From: Rubricoccus sp963708165
GTDB taxonomy: Bacteria; Bacteroidota; Rhodothermia; Rhodothermales; Rubricoccaceae
Length of the DNA: 64,000 nt
Direction of reading: 5' to 3'
Assembly: GCA_963708165.1 (NCBI GenBank)
Contig: OY970187.1
Location: 2,232,001-2,296,000, forward strand
Shown in pieces: positions 39,236 to 49,320 of this stretch; the first letter of the stretch is position 1, and the number at the start of each line of letters is the position of its first letter. The notes below the pieces were generated by a model. That model did not search any database and was not told the origin of the DNA. It saw only the letters and a program-made list of their open reading frames with translations. The translations under genes and the position numbers were made by a program.

Positions 39236-41542
39236 CTAGAACGACTGCCCGAACGTGATCTGAAGCTGGAGGCGCCTGGCCTGCGGGATGAGGCCGAAGA
39301 ACCCGCTCGACGGCGCGACGGCGTCGAAGTCAAAGTCCTGTCCCTCGCGAGCCGCCGCGACAAAGCCTGCGTCGCAGTACGTTGCGCCGCTATCGCCAGG
39401 GACGTCGCCTCTGGCGTCCGACGGGCCGCAGAAGATGGTTTCGGCGTTGCGGAGGTCAAAATAGGATGGGTTGAGCTTGACGCCGAGCGCGAAGCCGACG
39501 AACCCAATGGGCGTGAGGTACTGCAGCCCGGCGCCAGAGGCCATGCGCAGGCCGCCCTCGTTCTGTCGAATCTCCCCCAGCCTGTCTGTCGCGGGGCTCG
39601 CGCCAAAGGTCGTATCCAGGCCACGCGTAAGGTCAACGTTCGTAGATATGATGCCCGCATCCAGGAAGATGTTGGCGCCCCACTGCGGGCCGAGTGGAAG
39701 CGGCAGGTTGAGTTGCACCGAGCCAAACAGTTTGCGCGTGCCGCCGACGCCCGCGTAGCCGATCACGGTCGTGTCCTGCCGTACGACAACGCGTCGTTAT
39801 CGGTCCAGCACGTCCTCGATGCGGAAGTTGATGATCTTCGGGCCGAGCTGGGTCACAGCCCATCCGCGCACGTCGGTGCCGCCGCCGCCGTAGAAGTACT
39901 GGTCGCGCAGGAGGACGTAGGCCACGCGGTCGTCCAGGCTCGTGTCTCCGTAGGTCGAGAACGCGCCGACGGTCGCCTTGGCGGTCAGTCCGGTGCGCTC
40001 ACTGAGTGGGTAGAACGCCGAGGCACTCAGCGCGCCGCGCGCGTACTGGTAGTCTGTCGCCAGAGGCGTCGCGACCCGGGCCGAGGGGCGCAGGATGATG
40101 CCGCGCGTGGGCTGCAGCGCGTTGTCCACAAAGCCCGCCGTGATGTCAGCGCCGATGGCGGTCGTGCCCACCGACAGGGTGCTGTCCTCGTCTACAACGT
40201 TGCTAAGGTCGAAGATGCCGCTGGTGCCGCTGCGGAAGGCGTCCACGCGGCGGCCCTGGTAGCTGGCGTTGATGGCGGCGGTCTGGAGCGTGGAGCGCGT
40301 AAACAGCAGCGTGTTGGTCAGGCTCGCCGAGACCGAGCGCTCGATCTCGTCGTTGCGCGAGCGCACGGCAGGCGTAAGCGTGTAGGACAGCGCGCGGTGG
40401 CCCACGTAGGGCTGGCGCAACGCGACCGAGGCGCGGTAATCGTACAACCCGTCCACGACGCCGCTCTGGTCGAAGATGCCCGTCCGCGCCTCGACGCTGG
40501 CGGTCACGTTGCGGGCGCCTCCGAACGCGTTGCGGTGCGTCGCTTCGCTGCGGACGGTCACGCCGCCTTCGGTGAAGTAGCCGCCGAAGAGGCGAAGCAC
40601 GCGCAGCGGCGCCTCGCGCACACGAATGACGATGGTCGCCGTCGAGTCGTACGGTGGCACCTTGGGCACCACGTCGACGGTCGCGAGCTGGAACACGCCG
40701 AGGCCGAAGATCTCGCGCTGCGCTATGAGAAGGTCGCGGGCATCGAACGGGTCGCCGGGCTTGAAGGGAAGCTCGCGCAGGATGACACCGTCCGAAATCT
40801 TGGCCTGCGCAGTGGAGTCGACCCGCTCGACGATGATCTCGTCATACCGTGCGGGAGGGCCGGGCGCGACCTTGAGGCGGACCGTGGCGGCGAGCCCAGT
40901 GGAGTCGATAAAGCGCTCGTAGCCAACATCGGCCCAGGCGTAGCCGCGGGTGCGGAGCCACTGGCGCGTGCGGTTTTGGAGCGAGACGAGGCTGAACTCT
41001 GTCAGCCGGTCGCCTTGCTGTAGGCCCAGCGTCTCCACGTAGTCCAGCCACGGTTGGCGCAGCTCAGGCGTGAGCGACTCGGTGACGGGCGGCGCAGACG
41101 GCTTGCCAAACTCTACCTGTTCGAGCACCAGCGCGGGCCCCTCGGCGATCTGGAAGACGACGCTCGCGGCGTTGCGCGAGGTGTCCAGGTCGACGACGTA
41201 GTCGACGAGCGCGCGCGGAAAGCCGTTGCGGTCGTAGTAGCGCTGCAGGCGTACCACGTCTTTCTGCAGCTCGATGGGGTTGAGCGGGCGCGGAGCCGGT
41301 GCACCGGGGCTGAAATAGCGCCACGGGGCCTTCTCGAAAAACGTCGGCGCGGTGGTCGCGACCTGGAGTTCGAGCGAGGCCAGGTCGAGCGTGAGGCTGC
41401 CGTCGACCGCCTCGAAGGCGAGACCCGAGACCTGGGTGTCGTTGTCGACGAAGACGAGCGGCGCGCCCTCTTGGGCCTCGGCGCCAGAGGCGACGAGAGC
41501 GGCCAGCAGGGCCACGGCGAGGGAGAGGCGGAGGAGGGGCAC
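39236..41542 (-). CDS. tamA: TamA/BamA-family outer-membrane protein (interrupted)
   Basis: Omp85-type barrel partner of TamB, roughly 768-799 aa. GTG 41542 (MPLLRLSLAVALLAALVASG, then AEAQ) gives the signal peptide. ATG 41635, overlapping the yihY stop (ATGA), would add 31 Arg-rich residues. POTRA-like domains follow: VRLQRYYDRNGFPRALVDYV, LVSLQNRTRQWLRTRGYAWA and IVERVDSTAQAKISDGVILR. The barrel ends QLQITFGQSF with terminal Phe. An in-frame TAA interrupts it near 39797. Compensating indels around 39784-39800 would instead read LDDNDALSYG, fitting the barrel. The 57-bp gap to tamB supports an operon. Confidence 0.85.
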
Positions 41543-41631
41543 GCGGGGCGCTCCGGTGCGGGGAGCGAACGGTCGAGAGAAAGGCCGGAAGCTACGGGTA
41601 AACGCCGGTTTCTGGGAAGATTGCAGCCGCG

Positions 41632-42930
41632 TCAACCTTTCGCGGAGGGCGACGCTGCAGGCGACGGCTCCTCGCTCTCATCCGGGACGCCAGAGGCCTC
41701 TGGCGGGAGCGCCGGAAGCTCGGGAGGCTGTGCGGCCTCGTGTGAAACGGCGTCGGGCGGCGGCGCGCCATCGCCCGAGGACAATGGGGCGTCGTTGCCC
41801 GCCATCGCGGCGTCGCCGGTGGGTGCTGCCACGGCGGGGCCGCTCTCGGGGTGAGAGCCGTGGCGACGGATGCCAAATCGTTTCCACACGCGCCGGAGGG
41901 CGTGGCGGCGAGGCCGCGTTCTCTTCTCGTGGAGCGTGGTCACCACGGCGCCGATGACGAGGATGAGGCCCGAGAGGTAGACCCAGAAGACGAAGGCGAG
42001 GATGAGCCCGAAGGCGCCACCGAGACCGCCGAGATCGGCGGGACCGCCTGCGCCAGAGGCGGCTCCTGCGGCGGCGTCGGCGAGGTCTTGCGCCGCGCCC
42101 GCAGTCGCCTGGGTAGCGGAGGGGCCGGTAGCGTCTGCTGCGGCGGCCTCTGGCGAGCCCGCGTAGCGGTCAAACTTGCCGATGTGCGTGGCATAGAGCG
42201 CAAAGCCGTTTTTCGCGGCCTCGAAGAGCACGGCCGCCACGGCCGCGCCCCACATCGCGCTGCGCTTGGGCGGGTGCGGGCGCGGAATGAAGTAGTACAG
42301 CTGCACGATCATGCCGACCGTGATCGCGTAGGGGATCGCCTTGGAAATCAGAAAGGTGAACCGCTCCAGCAGCGTCGTGCTCAGGCCCCACTCGGCGCCG
42401 TACTGCGTCAGGATCTGCGTGCCGACGGTGAGCGCGAACGAGATGAGAAACAGCACGCCGACCTGGAGCAGCATCCGGCCGTCGAACACGTAGCCTTTGA
42501 GCAGCGAGCGCATCTGGTGCCGGTCGCCGCCCATCGCCATGCCGATGACGTAGCGCAGCGTGGACATCAGCGTGATGACCGTCACCAGAAACGCCCCGGC
42601 GCCGATAAACGTCAGCCCGCCAGAGGCGCCCTGTAGCTGTTGCACGAGTTCGACGAGCGGCTCGCTCTGGCCCGCGGGCAGGAAGTCCCGCAGGAAGTCC
42701 GTCACGATCCGCGCGGGCTCGTCTTGCCGCAGCACCAGGCCGAACACGCCCGTCGCGAGCAGGATCAGCGGCAGCAGCGTGATGAACACCTTGAACGCGA
42801 TCGCCTGCGCCCAGATAAAGATGGGCAGCGTAAACAGTGCCTTCGCCAGCCCCGCGCTGTAATACTTCACCGTCTGCACGAGCGCGCGGCCAGCAGAGGT
42901 GGGGGAGAAGGACGAGTCAAGGACGGACAT
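41632..42930 (-). CDS. YihY/virulence factor BrkB family membrane protein
   Basis: 432 aa polytopic inner-membrane protein. The family core is visible: AKALFTLPIFIWAQAIAFKV, FITLLPLILLATGVFGLVLR, GAGAFLVTVITLMSTLRYVI, YYFIPRPHPPKRSAMWGAAV and FGLILAFVFWVYLSGLILVI. It is misnamed RNase BN in old literature; its function is unknown. An Ala/Gly-rich insertion (~residues 270-310) and a Pro-rich cytoplasmic tail are lineage extras containing motif-coded residues. Its stop overlaps the possible ATG of tamA by four bases, so it may be first gene of a yihY-tamA-tamB unit. Confidence 0.85.
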   Translation of the reverse strand: MSVLDSSFSPTSAGRALVQTVKYYSAGLAKALFTLPIFIWAQAIAFKVFITLLPLILLATGVFGLVLRQDEPARIVTDFLRDFLPAGQSEPLVELVQQLQGASGGLTFIGAGAFLVTVITLMSTLRYVIGMAMGGDRHQMRSLLKGYVFDGRMLLQVGVLFLISFALTVGTQILTQYGAEWGLSTTLLERFTFLISKAIPYAITVGMIVQLYYFIPRPHPPKRSAMWGAAVAAVLFEAAKNGFALYATHIGKFDRYAGSPEAAAADATGPSATQATAGAAQDLADAAAGAASGAGGPADLGGLGGAFGLILAFVFWVYLSGLILVIGAVVTTLHEKRTRPRRHALRRVWKRFGIRRHGSHPESGPAVAAPTGDAAMAGNDAPLSSGDGAPPPDAVSHEAAQPPELPALPPEASGVPDESEEPSPAASPSAKG

Positions 42931-42997
42931 ACAGCTCTAGGATACGGACGTGCTCTACCCAAGCGGCCTCTGGCGCGTGTAGGACATTCCCGGTTTG

Positions 42998-43074
42998 GCC
43001 AGAGGCTAGCGCGGCCCGCCTCTGGCGCGTGGCGGCGCTGCTGCCGCCAGAGGCGGGCCGCGCTAGCCTCTGGC
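42998..43074. repeat. 30-bp perfect inverted repeat containing four motif copies
   Basis: The arms 42998-43027 and 43045-43074 are exact reverse complements with a 17-base spacer. Each arm holds two motif copies flanking CTAGCGCGGCC. It straddles the stop codon of the minus-strand gene at 43063 and lies upstream of yihY. It is the largest hairpin seen in the window. Confidence 0.9.
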
Positions 43075-44145
43075 GAGACGGTCGCCCGCGGCGACATAGA
43101 AGAACAGCCGGTGCGCCTGCGCCTCGCGGCGGCGATCTGCGGCGTCGTACCCGGCCTTGGCCGCGTTCGCCACCAGCGAGAGGCCGCCGATGGCCAGACC
43201 GACGGCGTGCGTGATCGCGCCGGGCCCGGCGACGGCGAGCGCGAGCGCGGGCGCCGCCAGAGGCGCGAGCATGGCCGGTCGGTCGGCGTAGCGGGAGACC
43301 AGCGCGCGGAGGTATCCCGTGCTCTGGATCGCGTCGCGGATGTCCTCGACGGCGGGCGCCACGTCGCGTCGGTAGACGTGCTCGGCGTCGCGCGCGAAGT
43401 CGGCGTCCCACGCGCTTCTCTCGGGCGCGCCTCTGGCGATGGCCTCGGAGAACTCCAGCACGGCGCCTCGGAAGCGCGCCAGAGGCGCGGCGAGGTCGGC
43501 GCGGATGTCGAGCGTTTCGGCGACGGTCGCGAGGTCGAACAGCGGCAAGCGCTCGACCAGATGCGCGGCGAGCGCGATGTGCCGCGCCTCGCGCGCTCGC
43601 GGCCGCGAGAGGTCGAGCCTCTGGCGCACGCCCTCGCCGGTCGGGCCGTCCAGGAGCGGGTAGGTCGCGCCAGAGGCGACGGCAGCCAGCACGCGCGCGG
43701 CGTAGTCGTCGGCGGCGCAGGCCGCGAGATCGGCGGGGAGGTCTGCGCCCGCCAGGTCGACGATTTCGAGCGCGCCCGCCCGCTCGGCGACGGCCAACTC
43801 GCCCAGGCCGCTGGCGAAGGCCGCGCGCTCCAGCCGTCCCTCGAACGCGCGCCAGAGGTGCTCCACGGTCCGCGCGATGCCGGGCTCGCCCAGGCGTTTC
43901 TGCAGCGCCAGAGGCGAGGCGCCCAAACCCAGGTCGCCCGCGACGCTCGCGAGAAGGTCCAGCCTCTGGCGCGGCGAGGTGCACAGCGCGGCGCCGGTCA
44001 CGAGCCGCCGCAAGAGGCTCGCGCCGGGGCTGACGAGCGCCACGCGGTCGCCGTAGAGCAGCCCCGCGCGCACCAGCGCGACCTCGTCGCGGAGGTCGGG
44101 CACGCCCTCGGGCGGGGCGACGGCGACGGTGACGTGGAAGGACAT
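43063..44145 (-). CDS. Protein of unknown function, 360 aa
   Basis: ATG 44145 (MSFHVTVAVAPPEGVPDLRD) is chosen; upstream in-frame sequence is motif-derived. The protein is mostly helical and soluble, with GLGASPLALQKRLGEPGIAR and THAVGLAIGGLSLVANAAKA near the C-terminus. There is no signal peptide, and the only hydrophobic stretch (LAPLAAPALALAVAGPGAIT) is of uncertain nature. I recognise no family. The first 60 residues (DEVALVRAGLLYGDRVALVS) resemble the start of proteins that manage surface or nucleotide-binding folds only loosely, so no function is offered. It reads as a real gene by codon pattern and length. Confidence 0.6.
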   Translation of the reverse strand: MSFHVTVAVAPPEGVPDLRDEVALVRAGLLYGDRVALVSPGASLLRRLVTGAALCTSPRQRLDLLASVAGDLGLGASPLALQKRLGEPGIARTVEHLWRAFEGRLERAAFASGLGELAVAERAGALEIVDLAGADLPADLAACAADDYAARVLAAVASGATYPLLDGPTGEGVRQRLDLSRPRAREARHIALAAHLVERLPLFDLATVAETLDIRADLAAPLARFRGAVLEFSEAIARGAPERSAWDADFARDAEHVYRRDVAPAVEDIRDAIQSTGYLRALVSRYADRPAMLAPLAAPALALAVAGPGAITHAVGLAIGGLSLVANAAKAGYDAADRRREAQAHRLFFYVAAGDRLARG

Positions 44146-44266
44146 GGCCCAGGATGCGGCGCACGCGGTGCCACGTCGCGTGTCACTAGAGGCGAGCCTG
44201 CGGCCTCTGGCGCCAGAGGCGGGCGGCGGGCGCACTAGCTTCAGGCCTGCTCTCTCCGTGCCCCCG

Positions 44267-46349
44267 ATGCTGTCCCGCTCCGCCGTTCTGCTCTCGTTCC
44301 TCGCGCTCGTGGCCTCTGGCGCGGTAGCGCAGCCGCTTCAGACGCGCTGGCTCGCCGCGGGCGACCTCCACAACTGGTATGCGGACATCGGTAGCGAGCC
44401 TGAGATGGGGCTGGTCCGAGTCCAACAGTATGGGTGGCGCTGGCCGGGGATCTACGCCCTCCGCGATGCGCAGGTCGCCAAGGCGCTCTGGATCGGCGCG
44501 GAAAACGTGACGGCCGAGGACGGAACGGCCTACCCGGCCCGCGTCGTCCACGTCGGCCCGCGCGTGAGTGGGCGCGAGGGCTTTTTCCCAACGCGCTTCG
44601 AGTTGGTCACGCGCTTCGCCATGCCGGATGTGCGCGTGGATGGAAATCCCTCGCTTCCCGAAGCGCTGATGCGGCCCGACGCCGTCGACCCCGACCTCGC
44701 GCCAGAGGCCATGATCGTCAACGAGGTCAACACGCTGCTCGGCGTCACGATGCGGCGGACGGTCATGCAGTTCGCGCAGGCGCACCACGACGACTACCAC
44801 GTCTCCGAGTACGTGTTCACCAATACGGGCAACACGGACGCCGATGCGGAGATCGAGCGCCCTAACCAGACGCTCACGGGCCTGACCTTCTTCTTCCAGC
44901 GGCGCCTCGCGATTGCGCGCGAGACGCGGTTCGTGATCGGCAACCCCACAGGCTGGGGCAAGAACACGATGCTCGACGCCAGAGGCGACGGCGTGCGAGC
45001 CGATCCCGAGGACGAGCGGTTCCGCGCGCAGTTCGCGTGGCATGGGTACGTCCCAGGGTTCACCGACTACAACAACATCGGCGGCCCCATCTTGCCCGAG
45101 GCGCTTCCGGCCTCCCAGATAGCCGCGGGGGACACGCTCGGCCGCCTCGGCGCCTCGCAGTTCGTCGGCACCGTCACGCTCCACGCTGACCGAGCCTCTG
45201 GCGACGCGACCGACGATTCCGGCCAGCCGTCCACAATGACGTGGCAAGGGTCCGACGCCACGTTCCAGTCCAACAACAGCCCGTTCGACGCAGCACAGAT
45301 GGAGGTGGAGTACGCTGTGATGACGAGCGGGCGCCGCACCCCGCGCCACGCCTGGGCCGTAGAGCCCACCGGAATGCCGGGATGGCTAAACCCCACAAAC
45401 AACCCCTCGCTTGGAACGTCTGGCGGTCACACGCCGGGCGAGGGCTACGGCCCTTACACCCTGGCCCCTGGCGAGAGCGTGCGCATTGTCGTCGCCGAGG
45501 CCGTGGGCGGCCTGAGCCGGGAGGCCGATGTCGCGCTCGGCCGTGCGTGGCTGGCCTCTGGCGCCGATCCCAACGCGCCGCTCACGTTCGGCGGGCACAC
45601 GATGACCAAGAACGAGTGGGTGTTCACCTCGCGCGACTCGCTGTTCCAGACGTTCCGCCGCGCGCTCGCCAACCACGCCTCCGGCTACGCGATTCCGCGC
45701 GCGCCCGCGCCACCGCAGTCGTTTACCGTCACCTCGGCGGGCGTCGGCGATGATGGTTTTACCCGCCCGGTCCGCCTCGCGTGGACACCCCCGGCCGACG
45801 CCCGCGGCCTCGCGGGCTACGAAATCTACCGCGCCTCTGGCGTTGCAGACAGCGTCCACACGCTCATCCACACCGCTCCGCCAGAGGCGACGAGCTACGA
45901 CGACGTGGACGCGCCGGCGGGAGGCCGGTACGTATACCACATTCTGTCCGTCGGCCGCGCCGAGGACAACGACGGAACGGCCAGACACGCCGCCGGGTGC
46001 GCTCCGCAGCAGCCGCTACTACACGCAGACCTACAGCCCCACGAACGTCGTTCCGGTTGCCGGAGAGCCTGGCCCGGAGCCCTCGCGCTTTGTCCTCCAC
46101 GCGCCGGTCCCCAACCCCGCCAGAGGCTCGGTCGAGGTCCGCTTCGACCTCGCGACAGGCTCTGATGTCACGGCCACGGTCTACAGCATGACGGGCGCCG
46201 AAGTGGCGCGCCTCGCGCGAGACCAGCAGTACGCCTCTGGCGCGCACACGCTGACGTGGGACGCCGTGGGCGTCGCCGCGGGTGTCTACGCCGTCCGTGT
46301 CACCGCCGCTGGCGCGTCGCAGACGGTGCGGGTCGCGGTCGTGCGGTAG
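44267..46349 (+). CDS. T9SS-sorted secreted protein with FN3-like domain, one frameshift
   Basis: About 693 aa after removing one extra A near 45983. Signal peptide MLSRSAVLLSFLALVASGAV. A large N-terminal region of unknown fold (residues ~25-490) has Asn/Trp-rich sequence (YGWRWPGIYALRDAQVAKAL, FVIGNPTGWGKNTMLDARGD). A fibronectin-III-like module follows (VRLAWTPPADARGLAGYEIY). The C-terminal T9SS type A domain is HAPVPNPARGSVEVRFDL, ATVYSMTGAEVARLA, VAAGVYAVRVTAAG. It is exported and probably surface-attached or released. No enzyme signature was found. Confidence 0.75.
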
Positions 46350-46351
46350 AC

Positions 46352-46369
46352 GCCTCTGGCGCCAGAGGC
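46352..46369. terminator. Motif palindrome between convergent T9SS and amt genes
   Basis: The 18-bp palindrome fills almost the entire gap between the two stop codons (46349 and 46369), the expected place for a bidirectional hairpin terminator. Confidence 0.6.
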
Positions 46370-47862
46370 TACCGCTCCACGGCGTCGTACTCGCTCCACG
46401 TTGGCGGCTTCGGCAGCCAGGGCGCGTTGAGCGCGGGCGTCGGTCGTGGTGCGGGCGCCGAGCGTTTGACAGCCGTGCTGGAGGCCAGCGCGAGCGTGGG
46501 CTCGGCAATCGCGCCGTCGCCGCTGGTGGTCGTAAACGACATCGCGCCGCCAGAGGCCGAGGCCGATGCGTACGGCACGAACTCGGGGTAGGCGATGGTG
46601 CCGTGCTCGTGCAGGTCCAGCCCTCCGTCCTCGGTCTCGCGGTCCGTCCGCAGGCCCATCGTGGCGTCCAAGAGCTTGAACAGGCCGAAGGCGAGCGGAA
46701 ACGTCCACGCGAAGGCTGCGCCCACACCCAATGCCTGCACGCCGAACTGCGCGAGGCTCGGGCCGCCAGAGGCAAACAGCGCCACGGCCAGCGTGCCCCA
46801 CGCGCCGCACACGCCGTGCACCGCGACCGCGCTCACCGGGTCGTCTACGCCGCGCCGCTCGATGAAGCCTGTGGCCACCACGACGAGTACGCCCGCGAGC
46901 CCACCGATGGCGAGGGCGCCCACCGGCCCGACAACGTCGCAGCCTGCCGTAATTCCGACGAGCCCCGCCAGGACGCCGTTGAGCGTCTGGCCCACATCCG
47001 GCATGCCCTTGCGCGCCCACGTGTAGGCCATCGCGGCAATCGCGCCCGCTGCGGCGGAGAGGAATGTGTTGACCACGATCAGCGCCAGAGCCGTGCTGCC
47101 CGCGCCTGTGCTTCCGGCGTTGAAACCAAACCAGCCGAACCAGAGGATGAACACGCCCAGTGCCGCCAGAGGCAAGCTGTGGCCCGGAATCTCGCGCGGC
47201 TCGCCTCTGGCGTCGTACTTGTCCGCGCGCGGACCCACGGCAATCGCGCCCGCCAGCGCCGCCCAGCCGCCGACGCTGTGCACGACCGTCGAGCCCGCGA
47301 AGTCGTGGAAGCCCAGCCCCTCCAGCCAGCCGCCGCCTGCGAACAAGCTGCCCCAGGCCCAGCCGCCAAAGACGGGGTAGATGAACGCGCACAGCACGAC
47401 CGACACCACGAGGTAGGCCGCAAAGTTGACCCGCTCCGCGACAGCTCCCGAGACGATCGTCGCCGCTGTGGCCGCAAACACTGCCTGGAAGAAAAAGAAC
47501 AGGTACGTCCACGAGGGCTCCTGCCCCTCCAGCCCCGTCAGCGCAAACCCACCCGTGCCGACGAGGCCGCTGGCGCTCGGCCCGAACATCAGCCCAAAGC
47601 CGACGGCGAAGAACACGACGGCACCCGCGCTCGCGTCCATGACGTTCTTCATGATGATGTTGGCCGCGTTCTTGGCGCGCGTCAGCCCTGTTTCCAGCAG
47701 GGCAAACCCCGCCTGCATGAGAAACACCATCGCGGCGCAGACCGCGATCCACACGTAGTCCAGGTTCACCTGCACCGTGGCAGCCTCTGGCGCCAGAGGC
47801 TCGGACTGCGCGAGGGCGATGGCGGGTGCGAGAAGAAAGGCGAGGCAGGCGAGACGCTTCAT
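46369..47862 (-). CDS. amt: Ammonium transporter
   Basis: 497 aa Amt/Rh family channel with N-terminal signal peptide (MKRLACLAFLLAPAIALAQ) and eleven expected helices. Family motifs: WIAVCAAMVFLMQAGFALLE, TGLTRAKNAANIIMKNVMD, FHDFAGSTVVHSVGGWAALA, GAIAVGPRADKY, FGWFGFNAGSTG and ALAIGGLAGVLVVVATGFIE. The two pore His residues lie in DFAGSTVVHS and AVHGVCGAWG. The C-terminal tail is longer than usual and ends with Pro-rich, motif-loaded sequence. No glnK neighbour is present, although Amt-GlnK pairing is common. Confidence 0.93.
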   Translation of the reverse strand: MKRLACLAFLLAPAIALAQSEPLAPEAATVQVNLDYVWIAVCAAMVFLMQAGFALLETGLTRAKNAANIIMKNVMDASAGAVVFFAVGFGLMFGPSASGLVGTGGFALTGLEGQEPSWTYLFFFFQAVFAATAATIVSGAVAERVNFAAYLVVSVVLCAFIYPVFGGWAWGSLFAGGGWLEGLGFHDFAGSTVVHSVGGWAALAGAIAVGPRADKYDARGEPREIPGHSLPLAALGVFILWFGWFGFNAGSTGAGSTALALIVVNTFLSAAAGAIAAMAYTWARKGMPDVGQTLNGVLAGLVGITAGCDVVGPVGALAIGGLAGVLVVVATGFIERRGVDDPVSAVAVHGVCGAWGTLAVALFASGGPSLAQFGVQALGVGAAFAWTFPLAFGLFKLLDATMGLRTDRETEDGGLDLHEHGTIAYPEFVPYASASASGGAMSFTTTSGDGAIAEPTLALASSTAVKRSAPAPRPTPALNAPWLPKPPTWSEYDAVER

Positions 47863-48037
47863 GTTCTACGGTGATCGCGCCGAAGCGCAGTAGGAATGAA
47901 GGAGTCTATGACGTATTGGTCAACAATGGCAAGGCCGTGATCTGTGTTGTGTTGACTTTGTGAGGCCGGAAGCGCTTTCTGCCTCGTTTCCTAACACGCT
48001 GCGCGCCAGAGGCCTCTGGCGAACTGCGCCTCTGGCG
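47863..48037. other. 175-bp region upstream of amt, locally AT-rich
   Basis: It is noticeably less GC-rich around 47890-47965 (for example TATGACGTATTGGTCAACAA), as expected for a promoter zone of the minus-strand amt gene. Exact promoter boxes are not assignable. Two to three motif copies lie at 48004-48036. Confidence 0.3.
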
Positions 48038-48529
48038 CTACCAGCCCCACGTCCCCGGCTCGCCCTTGAACGGACCGACCACGCGCGAGGTGATCCACCC
48101 CGCGTAGAACGTCCCCGGCTGCGCCGTCACGCGTTCACCGCCTAGCCAGCACGCGTCCACGCGGCCGGGGTAAAACGCGAGGTAGTCTTTGAGCGCGAGG
48201 TAGCGCTCGCGCGGCTCGGCGTACGCCCATGCAGCCTCTGGCGAGTGCCGCCCGGCCACGTCCAGGTCGTAATAGTGCGCCACGCCTTTCCATTCGCATC
48301 CCGAGGTCTTGGCCGTCGGCACGAGGAGCGAGAGGTCGCAGTCCTGGGGCGGGATGTAGATCGTCGGGGGGTGGCTGGTTTCCAGAATGCGGAGCGCGCC
48401 GTCGCTCTCGGCGACGGTCCGGCCCGCGAACTCGACGCGGACGCGTTGCCCGACGGGTTCGAGCGCGGGAGGGCGCGGGTAGTCCCAGACAGACTCTTGA
48501 CCCGGACCGGGTGGGATGGGCGTGGGCAT
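48038..48529 (-). CDS. DUF427 domain protein
   Basis: 163 aa, soluble. The DUF427 domain is clear: ESVWDYPRPPALEPVGQRVR, FAGRTVAESDGALRILETSH, PPTIYIPPQDCDLSLL, WKGVAHYYDLDVAGR and ALKDYLAFYPGRVDACWLGG. The family function is unknown (compact beta fold). Start ATG 48529 is chosen over an upstream in-frame Met because the domain begins ~15 residues later and the upstream part is repeat-coded. It stands alone on the minus strand between amt and the DinB gene. Confidence 0.85.
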   Translation of the reverse strand: MPTPIPPGPGQESVWDYPRPPALEPVGQRVRVEFAGRTVAESDGALRILETSHPPTIYIPPQDCDLSLLVPTAKTSGCEWKGVAHYYDLDVAGRHSPEAAWAYAEPRERYLALKDYLAFYPGRVDACWLGGERVTAQPGTFYAGWITSRVVGPFKGEPGTWGW

Positions 48530-48580
48530 CGCGTGAGGGGTTGTGTGCGCGTGCAACCGCCGCCGCTCGCGCGCGGCTCC

Positions 48581-48624
48581 CGCCAGAGGCGCACCCCGCC
48601 AGAGGCGCACCCCGCCAGAGGCGC
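48581..48624. repeat. Tandem 16-bp repeat, three motif copies
   Basis: CGCCAGAGGCGCACCC repeats with exact 16-bp period (starts at 48581, 48597 and 48613), the third diverging after CGCCAGAGGCGC. It lies just upstream of the DUF427 gene on the minus strand. Confidence 0.85.
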
Positions 48625-48655
48625 GAACGGCTGCGGCCTCTGGCGCCCGTGGCGG

Positions 48656-49219
48656 CTAGGCCGGGAAGCCCGGAGCGCTCGCAACGCGCCGAGCCTGCGC
48701 GGTGTGACGCAGCGCGTGCTGGCCCGTGATGTCGAGAAAGGCGCCCAGCGGAAGCCGGAGCAGCCTCATAAATGGGTAGCGCACCTTGACCCCTGCGAGG
48801 TCGAGCCCGTCGGCGCGCTCGCAGACCGCGGCGAGGCGCGCAGAGAGATCATCGAACGCGCCGACAACGGCGGCCTTCGCCAGAGGCTCGACGCTCCGGC
48901 TCGGGTCCAGCGCGCGGCCCGTCGTGAGAGCCGGTCCGCCAGGTGCCACGCCCGCCCGCAGCTTGTCGGCGAGCCATCCGTAGGCGAACGGTCCCTCGGC
49001 GGTGCGCCCACGCTCGTGGCCTCTGGCGACTGCCGCGTCCAACGGCGGGAGGTACGCCTCCGCGACTGCGTTGAGGTGCGCCAAGCACTCCCCGATGGAC
49101 CACGCGCCCGGCGCGGGGCGCCAGGCAAACGCCTCGGACGAGAGCCCGTTTGCGACGGCGTGTGCCTCGTCGCGAGAGCGGTGGTGGGCGGCGGCGTAGT
49201 GGAGTGCTTGGGATGGCAT
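48656..49219 (-). CDS. DinB-family protein
   Basis: 187 aa four-helix-bundle protein of the DinB/YfiT class. The first metal His region is WSIGECLAHLNAVAEAYLPP, with later His residues in ITGQHALRHTAQARRV; both match the usual three-His site. Members are thiol-dependent transferases or of unknown role. There is no signal peptide. The minus-strand neighbour DUF427 is separated by repeats, so there is no operon evidence. Confidence 0.82.
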   Translation of the reverse strand: MPSQALHYAAAHHRSRDEAHAVANGLSSEAFAWRPAPGAWSIGECLAHLNAVAEAYLPPLDAAVARGHERGRTAEGPFAYGWLADKLRAGVAPGGPALTTGRALDPSRSVEPLAKAAVVGAFDDLSARLAAVCERADGLDLAGVKVRYPFMRLLRLPLGAFLDITGQHALRHTAQARRVASAPGFPA

Positions 49220-49320
49220 GACGGCCTCTGGCGTGCGATGTTGAAGCCTACCGGCGAGGTAGCGCCCTGTCCATTCGCATCCGCCCCACCATCGACGAGC
49301 TTCCCTCTAGACCGCCTCCG

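Noticed and set aside
39209..41023. A ~600-codon plus-strand frame opposite tamA
   Set aside because: It is the complement of an Omp85 gene with conserved POTRA and barrel sequence; composition is shadow-like.
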